From: Bacteroidales bacterium | GTDB taxonomy: Bacteria; Bacteroidota; Bacteroidia; Bacteroidales; UBA932 | Direction of reading: 5' to 3' | Length of the DNA stretch: 49,900 nucleotides | Assembly (NCBI GenBank): GCA_024398095.1 | Contig: JAKSJK010000009.1 | Span: 1 to 49,900 of the forward strand | In this document: piece after piece, positions 45,847 through 49,900 of the stretch | Layout: each line of letters opens with the position of its first letter | Position numbering within the stretch: the first letter of the stretch is position 1 | Notes under the pieces: model-generated | Told to the model about the DNA's origin: nothing | Database searches by the model: none | The model's input: the letters and a program-made list of their open reading frames with translations, nothing else | Position numbers and translations under genes: made by a program

Positions 45847-46944
45847 TTAGCGATTTCCATCAAAGAAATCAATGGTTTCGTTCAGTATTCTTATATCATT
45901 GTCACAAGACTCAATTTCGCCTTGTAGATCTTCGATCTCATACTTGTTCCGCATTTTGTCTTTATAAACTAAATATGAGGACAGCATTTCCAAAACAACG
46001 TATAATGACAATAAAACGATTGTGAGAGTGGGAGGGAACTGGCCCTTGATAAACCATACGATACCAACAATAATAGCAGAGATGCCAAATGTTATTATCG
46101 ACTGATCAATGAACGGAAATACAATTCGTCTTTCTGCCCGCGGAATACGCAATTTTATGCTATTTATGGTTTCATTGTACTTCTCCATGTCGTAATAATA
46201 ATTGAGTAACAATTCCTTATACCTTTCGACAAGGCCGGACAGAAGCATCGACTGTCCCAGCAGTTCACGATGTTTGTGCAATTTCTTGAAGATTACCGCT
46301 AACGATTCCATGAAGTTAGACTCAGCCTCGGCAATGTCCTTATCTCTATACCACCAATCTATAAAATTGTTCCATAATGACGACTCGCCTTCTTTTTCAT
46401 CAAATACGATATTGATATCTAGATTGGTTGGGATTTCGTTGGCAAGTGCAATGATTTGAGAGACTATTTGGGCAAGCTGCGGACCAGCTTGTTTGAGCAA
46501 ATCTCGAGTGGTCTGTTCAAGTCTCTTGACTTTCATTTGATACTTGGCGTCCATAAAGAACACGTAATTCTGGATCATCAAAGCATATACCTCCCTGATT
46601 CTTTCCTTCTCATTATCGCCAACATTTTTTATCGACTTATCAAGGTTATATAGCAATGTGTCAAATGCCGTGTCTACTAGAGTGGGTGCCTGTATGTTAT
46701 TGAGCAATTGCCTTTGCGTCTCTATTGCATATTTAAGTGTAATATCTGTGTTCAGACATTGTTCCCCAACCCGGATCAAGCAGTTCTGGACTTCATCTAT
46801 TGATGATAGCGTTACTGGCTTTGATAGATCAATGGAGTTATTCTGTGTCCCTAAAAAATAAGAGTCAATGGTTTTTACCTCATCGCTAGAAAGTTTGTCG
46901 ATAACAGAACCGATTCCTGCTATTAAATCACCTAAGGTTCCCAT
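45847..46944 (-). CDS. Coiled-coil protein with C-terminal TM pair, unknown function
   Basis: This 365-aa protein has no signal peptide. Its first 240 residues are predicted long helices rich in Leu, Lys and Glu (for example FDTLLYNLDKSIKN and LKQAGPQLAQIVSQIIAL). Two TM helices follow at about 272-320 (ITFGISAIIVGIVWFI and TLTIVLLSLYVVLEML), then a final coiled-coil tail. Helical bundles near a hairpin of two TMs can be membrane-associated sensors or pore formers (inference). It is 11 nt behind the 73-aa gene and 15 nt before the 144-aa gene, so one operon. Confidence 0.7.
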   Translation of the reverse strand: MGTLGDLIAGIGSVIDKLSSDEVKTIDSYFLGTQNNSIDLSKPVTLSSIDEVQNCLIRVGEQCLNTDITLKYAIETQRQLLNNIQAPTLVDTAFDTLLYNLDKSIKNVGDNEKERIREVYALMIQNYVFFMDAKYQMKVKRLEQTTRDLLKQAGPQLAQIVSQIIALANEIPTNLDINIVFDEKEGESSLWNNFIDWWYRDKDIAEAESNFMESLAVIFKKLHKHRELLGQSMLLSGLVERYKELLLNYYYDMEKYNETINSIKLRIPRAERRIVFPFIDQSIITFGISAIIVGIVWFIKGQFPPTLTIVLLSLYVVLEMLSSYLVYKDKMRNKYEIEDLQGEIESCDNDIRILNETIDFFDGNR

Positions 46945-46955
46945 ATTAGTGGTTG

Positions 46956-47177
46956 TTACTGTATTTGTTTCACATCAAGATACACCATGTTTAGTGCACA
47001 CGCTTTGAGGAGAGAAATGCCATGGATTCTTATGAAAGCAGCTTCTACATCACGGCCGCCGTTTGTTATAACCGGATTTGTAAGATAACTCGTAGTGACC
47101 TCAACCTTCATTCCTGGCTCAATACGCACCCCATTAGAGTTTTTCATACACTTGGTGGTGATAAGATAGCGTGGCAT
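46956..47177 (-). CDS. Small protein resembling DUF6140
   Basis: This 73-aa protein (MPRYLITTKCMKNSNGVRIEPGMKVEV...) has no TM helix. The pattern of an N-terminal beta hairpin, GVRIEPGMKVEV, NPVITNGG, then a helix FIRIHGISLLKACALN and YLDVKQI recalls a family of small proteins from Bacteroidales accessory regions, DUF6140 by memory. The role is unknown. It is 11 nt upstream of the coiled-coil gene. Confidence 0.6.
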   Translation of the reverse strand: MPRYLITTKCMKNSNGVRIEPGMKVEVTTSYLTNPVITNGGRDVEAAFIRIHGISLLKACALNMVYLDVKQIQ

Positions 47178-47262
47178 AGTTTAGTATGTATTAACGATTG
47201 TGTATGTGAAGAAAAAATGATTCTAGATGAATTATGGTGTAAAAGAAGATAGCACCCATATT

Positions 47263-47730
47263 TCACGCCTTTTTTTGTGGTGGTTTTACCCGTCCGCCTG
47301 ATGCAAAGGTAATTACGATACCAACAAGAGCGGTAACACATACAAGGATTGTCTGAATGATATTTGAGTCTTTCTTTTTACGAAGCACCTCATAATTATA
47401 AAGATGTTTACCACAATCGGAAATTATATCAAGAGCTTTGATTTTTTCGGATTCGCTAAGTTCCCCGTCTTTTATTAGGACTAACAATGCATCGGATATA
47501 TTGGAAATTGTTTTGCGGAAATCTTCATTTCCTTGCTTGTCACTCGCAATTTCTTCCTTAAGTACATCTACGAAAGCAGAAATGAAATTTTCCGACAAGG
47601 GTATAATCTCTTTTAATTTTTCCTTTGACAGAGATCGGCTGGAATCTTTAAGAATGGCAAATAATTGATTCGCCATTTCTTTTGAAGTACCATGAAGAGG
47701 CTGGGGGTGATTCTTTTTCATATAATACAT
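47263..47730 (-). CDS. Single-pass membrane protein of unknown function
   Basis: This 155-aa protein (start 47730 or the inner Met at 47721) is soluble and helical through about residue 125, with a TM helix near the C-terminus (NIIQTILVCVTALVGIVITF) and a short basic tail (KPPQKKA), a tail-anchored layout. It lies directly behind the vWA-nuclease gene, the place where an immunity protein would be expected for a polymorphic toxin, but I recognise no immunity family. It has its own promoter box (47742-47749). Confidence 0.65.
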   Translation of the reverse strand: MYYMKKNHPQPLHGTSKEMANQLFAILKDSSRSLSKEKLKEIIPLSENFISAFVDVLKEEIASDKQGNEDFRKTISNISDALLVLIKDGELSESEKIKALDIISDCGKHLYNYEVLRKKKDSNIIQTILVCVTALVGIVITFASGGRVKPPQKKA

Positions 47731-47741
47731 TGGAATGTCTA

Positions 47742-47774
47742 CAAAGGTATTATGATTTCTCGTAACTTGTCAAT
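47742..47774 (-). promoter_or_regulatory. Promoter of the 155-aa gene
   Basis: On the minus strand ATTG (47771-47774, one mismatch), 21 nt, then TACCTTTG (47742-47749), perfect -7 box, about 12 nt before the start. It allows the 155-aa protein to be made independently of the vWA-nuclease gene. Confidence 0.5.
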
Positions 47775-47780
47775 ATAATT

Positions 47781-49880
47781 CTACCTATGATATATTTCGT
47801 AGAGTTCTTTTTTTGTGAAGAGTTTGTAACGGGCCTGCCAGTAGTTCGACTTTTCGTTATCGAAAAGACCACGGTCGATTTCGGACTCTTTTCCGGCCTT
47901 ATGTAGAATCGTGTTGTTTCCATTGCCCATATGCTCTTCCCAAGTCAGTTCCGCATAAGGCGAGCCCTGTTTCTGACCTATATGATGGAGTTCGTACGGG
48001 TCGCCGTTTACATCGCGTGGAGGATAACCTTCGCCGATTAGATCCGCATTATTATAGTCCTTCCAACGCTGCCAGTCACTGAGTTTATTCTTTAACCACT
48101 CCTTACGGCAATTGAATGCGGCCCAATCAATGTCCTGACGTATGAGTGCTGGACGACCATCAACTAACGCTTCCTTCAAATTGGCCTTCATATAAATCTT
48201 TGCCTCATCAATTGAGCCTATGTAGTCAAGAATATTGTTCGACCAACCTGTCTTTTTCCGTATATATGCTTTATCTTTTTCTGTAAGTCCTGTCGTTCTT
48301 TCAGACGAAGTTATTCTGCTATTTCCCGACTCAATGTGCATTCCTCTTCCCCAACTGGTAACCGGAAGAGAAAAGGAAGAGTGGAGGCTGGTGAGGGCAT
48401 AGATAAGCAGTTTTCCTAACCAGACCAGCAAATACAGAAGCAGTGCGGCGATTAGAAGCCACAAAGTCCATAGGAGCATTGGCCAAGGATGTTTCTCCTT
48501 GATGGTCAACTTCCCGATCTTGTATAATCCTGACGAAGATATCTCTCCATTGACCTCATCTATGTCAGATGCGCTCACAAATATGTTTCCGGTATACTTA
48601 CCACCTTTTATTGTCGGATCAACAGATATTTCCAGAACCTGTTTACCATTGTCAGACAAAGCATTGAACGTGCTCTTCGAACTTAAAGAACAGATAGGCA
48701 GAATGCCATTGTTTTCATCTCTGAAACTCAACGAAATCTGTGCGGACGAACGTATTGCTTCATCATTGAAATCCAATTTGACTGGGTATGTGTTCACTGT
48801 GGTGTCTGGGGCAAACCACTTGAAAGGATAATAATCCAGAGTTGGTTCAAAGATGCGTCGTCCCCATTTGAACGGTCCCCTGAATGGCTCCTTGAACTTT
48901 GATTTGATTTTTATTTCTGTAATAGGAAAAGCAAGGAAAGAGTCCTCTTTAATCTTGACGGTTCTTTTACCCTGATTGGCGACAATAAATGACAACTGCT
49001 CAGGAGTAAAGAAAACAAAGGGATAGTCAGAAGTGTTGTGTGTCAAACCAAGGGATATGGTATCGCACAGAGGGATAGACATCCTATCAACCTTTTCACT
49101 CACTGCCAGAGTAATCTTTGTCGAATCAATCCTATATACGCTGACATCGTAATAATCGTTCTTCTCGACATCAAGTCGGAAGCCGATTTCATCAAGATTA
49201 ATAGGTTCATTCGGTTCAATTTCAACATCCACCAAGTTGTTCTCAAAAACATTTGCCGAGATCACGCTAGAAACCTTGACCAGCGAAGCGTCAATATCCA
49301 TTGATTCGATCAACCACATATTCTGGGTTTCCTCCACAGTCTGGCAAATGGCAAGTTCATGTGCATTCGGAGTCAGCATGACATAAAATGCAAACATGTA
49401 TTTACCTTCGGAGAAGTTGGCCCAGTCTGATAGCCTTTCATAAAGGACATTTTTATCAGGCCCACAGTTATGAAGACCATCCGTCAAAAGGAACAGGTAG
49501 TTTATCTTGTTGGGGTCAAGCTTTGAGACACCTGCAGACCACGCATCAGCAATATTTGTATCGCCGCCGCAGACTTTCAAAGATTGCACGTAGGATATGA
49601 TGTCTTCCTTATTGGCGACAGTGTTGCTATATTCAGACAGGACCTTATTTGTAAAGGTTATGATCTCTACCTCTGTAGACAAGTCCGAGATGTTTGAGAT
49701 TGTCTTTTCCAGGTTGTTTTTTACTGTTGAGAAAATATCTGGAGTAGAAATGACACCTCTTCCTTCCATTGAGGCAGTAACATCTACAACATAAATCCTT
49801 TTCTCCTGAAGATTCACCTGTGCATTAAGTCCGAATGCAAAAAACAAGGCTACAAGGGACAGAATTAACTTATTTTTCAT
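47781..49880 (-). CDS. vWA sensor-like membrane protein with C-terminal LHH nuclease
   Basis: This 699-aa protein (start 49880, MKNKLIL; an ATG 12 nt earlier at 49892 is possible) has a signal peptide ending LNA, then a von Willebrand A domain: MIDAS DVTAS (33-37), Thr108 in GGDTNI and LLTDG (131-135). A beta-rich middle (about 210-460) follows, then one TM helix (about 467-495). The C-terminus (about 540-699) is a nuclease domain of the HNH/EndoVII LHH type: TGWSNNILDYIGS, DIDW, LHH at 631-633 (ELHHIGQKQGSPYAELTWEEH), NNTILH and KESEIDR with a Trp-rich end. By topology the vWA part is outside and the nuclease inside. LHH domains are known from polymorphic toxins; joining one to a membrane-anchored vWA is unusual. 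Confidence 0.85.
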   Translation of the reverse strand: MKNKLILSLVALFFAFGLNAQVNLQEKRIYVVDVTASMEGRGVISTPDIFSTVKNNLEKTISNISDLSTEVEIITFTNKVLSEYSNTVANKEDIISYVQSLKVCGGDTNIADAWSAGVSKLDPNKINYLFLLTDGLHNCGPDKNVLYERLSDWANFSEGKYMFAFYVMLTPNAHELAICQTVEETQNMWLIESMDIDASLVKVSSVISANVFENNLVDVEIEPNEPINLDEIGFRLDVEKNDYYDVSVYRIDSTKITLAVSEKVDRMSIPLCDTISLGLTHNTSDYPFVFFTPEQLSFIVANQGKRTVKIKEDSFLAFPITEIKIKSKFKEPFRGPFKWGRRIFEPTLDYYPFKWFAPDTTVNTYPVKLDFNDEAIRSSAQISLSFRDENNGILPICSLSSKSTFNALSDNGKQVLEISVDPTIKGGKYTGNIFVSASDIDEVNGEISSSGLYKIGKLTIKEKHPWPMLLWTLWLLIAALLLYLLVWLGKLLIYALTSLHSSFSLPVTSWGRGMHIESGNSRITSSERTTGLTEKDKAYIRKKTGWSNNILDYIGSIDEAKIYMKANLKEALVDGRPALIRQDIDWAAFNCRKEWLKNKLSDWQRWKDYNNADLIGEGYPPRDVNGDPYELHHIGQKQGSPYAELTWEEHMGNGNNTILHKAGKESEIDRGLFDNEKSNYWQARYKLFTKKELYEIYHR

Positions 49881-49900
49881 TTCGCTGAGCATTATTATGC

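Overview
The window looks like chromosomal DNA of a Bacteroidales bacterium. Several lines agree: promoters of the Bacteroidetes type (TTTG about 19 nt before TAnnTTTG) recur, Shine-Dalgarno sites are mostly missing, there is a TonB-dependent receptor with a PnuC-type partner, WG-repeat and alpha-2-macroglobulin proteins are present, and PPDK and SHMT are of the expected types. The codons of most genes are GC-rich (a GC-rich gut or rumen lineage rather than classical Bacteroides; this is inference). No CRISPR array, complete insertion sequence or integrase was seen.

Layout. 1-127: a strong minus-strand promoter whose transcript runs off the left edge, possibly an rRNA operon leader. 317-2222: groES-groEL (minus). 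2460-10267: an alpha-2-macroglobulin lipoprotein followed by penicillin-binding protein 1C, the classical envelope-defence/repair pair. 10344-10418: tRNA-Val(TAC), then a GC-rich intergenic element with 15-bp inverted repeats. 10773-14306: acyl-CoA synthetase, an AraC regulator and an EamA transporter. 14440-16734: an EF-hand membrane protein. 16792-23393: folC and a second, thioester-less alpha-2-macroglobulin protein, translationally coupled. 23460-28711: a PurL-like protein, PIN-PhoH ATPase and pyruvate phosphate dikinase. 29042-31551: a membrane AraC regulator and glyA. 31612-35220: a TPP-riboswitch thiamine uptake operon (receptor, PnuT-type transporter, SpoU methyltransferase). 35250-37635: an HD hydrolase and a WG-repeat protein. 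37717-40227: a small membrane protein and two tandem secreted Fn3-like/tyrosine-phosphatase paralogues. 40243-43446: an SGNH-esterase/GH3-glycosidase fusion. 43517-45199: a small lipoprotein and a double YdcZ-type transporter.

From about 45.3 kb to the right edge the sequence turns visibly AT-richer and holds five minus-strand genes that I cannot fit to a housekeeping role. They are a membrane-anchored von Willebrand A protein whose C-terminus is an LHH-type HNH/EndoVII nuclease of the kind found at the tips of polymorphic toxins, a single-pass membrane protein, a 73-residue protein, a coiled-coil two-TM protein and another two-TM protein. The predicted topology puts the vWA sensor-like part outside the cytoplasmic membrane and the nuclease inside. 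This cassette is the best candidate here for an undescribed system, possibly a self-targeting (abortive) defence or a toxin-related module. That reading is inference from domains and layout.
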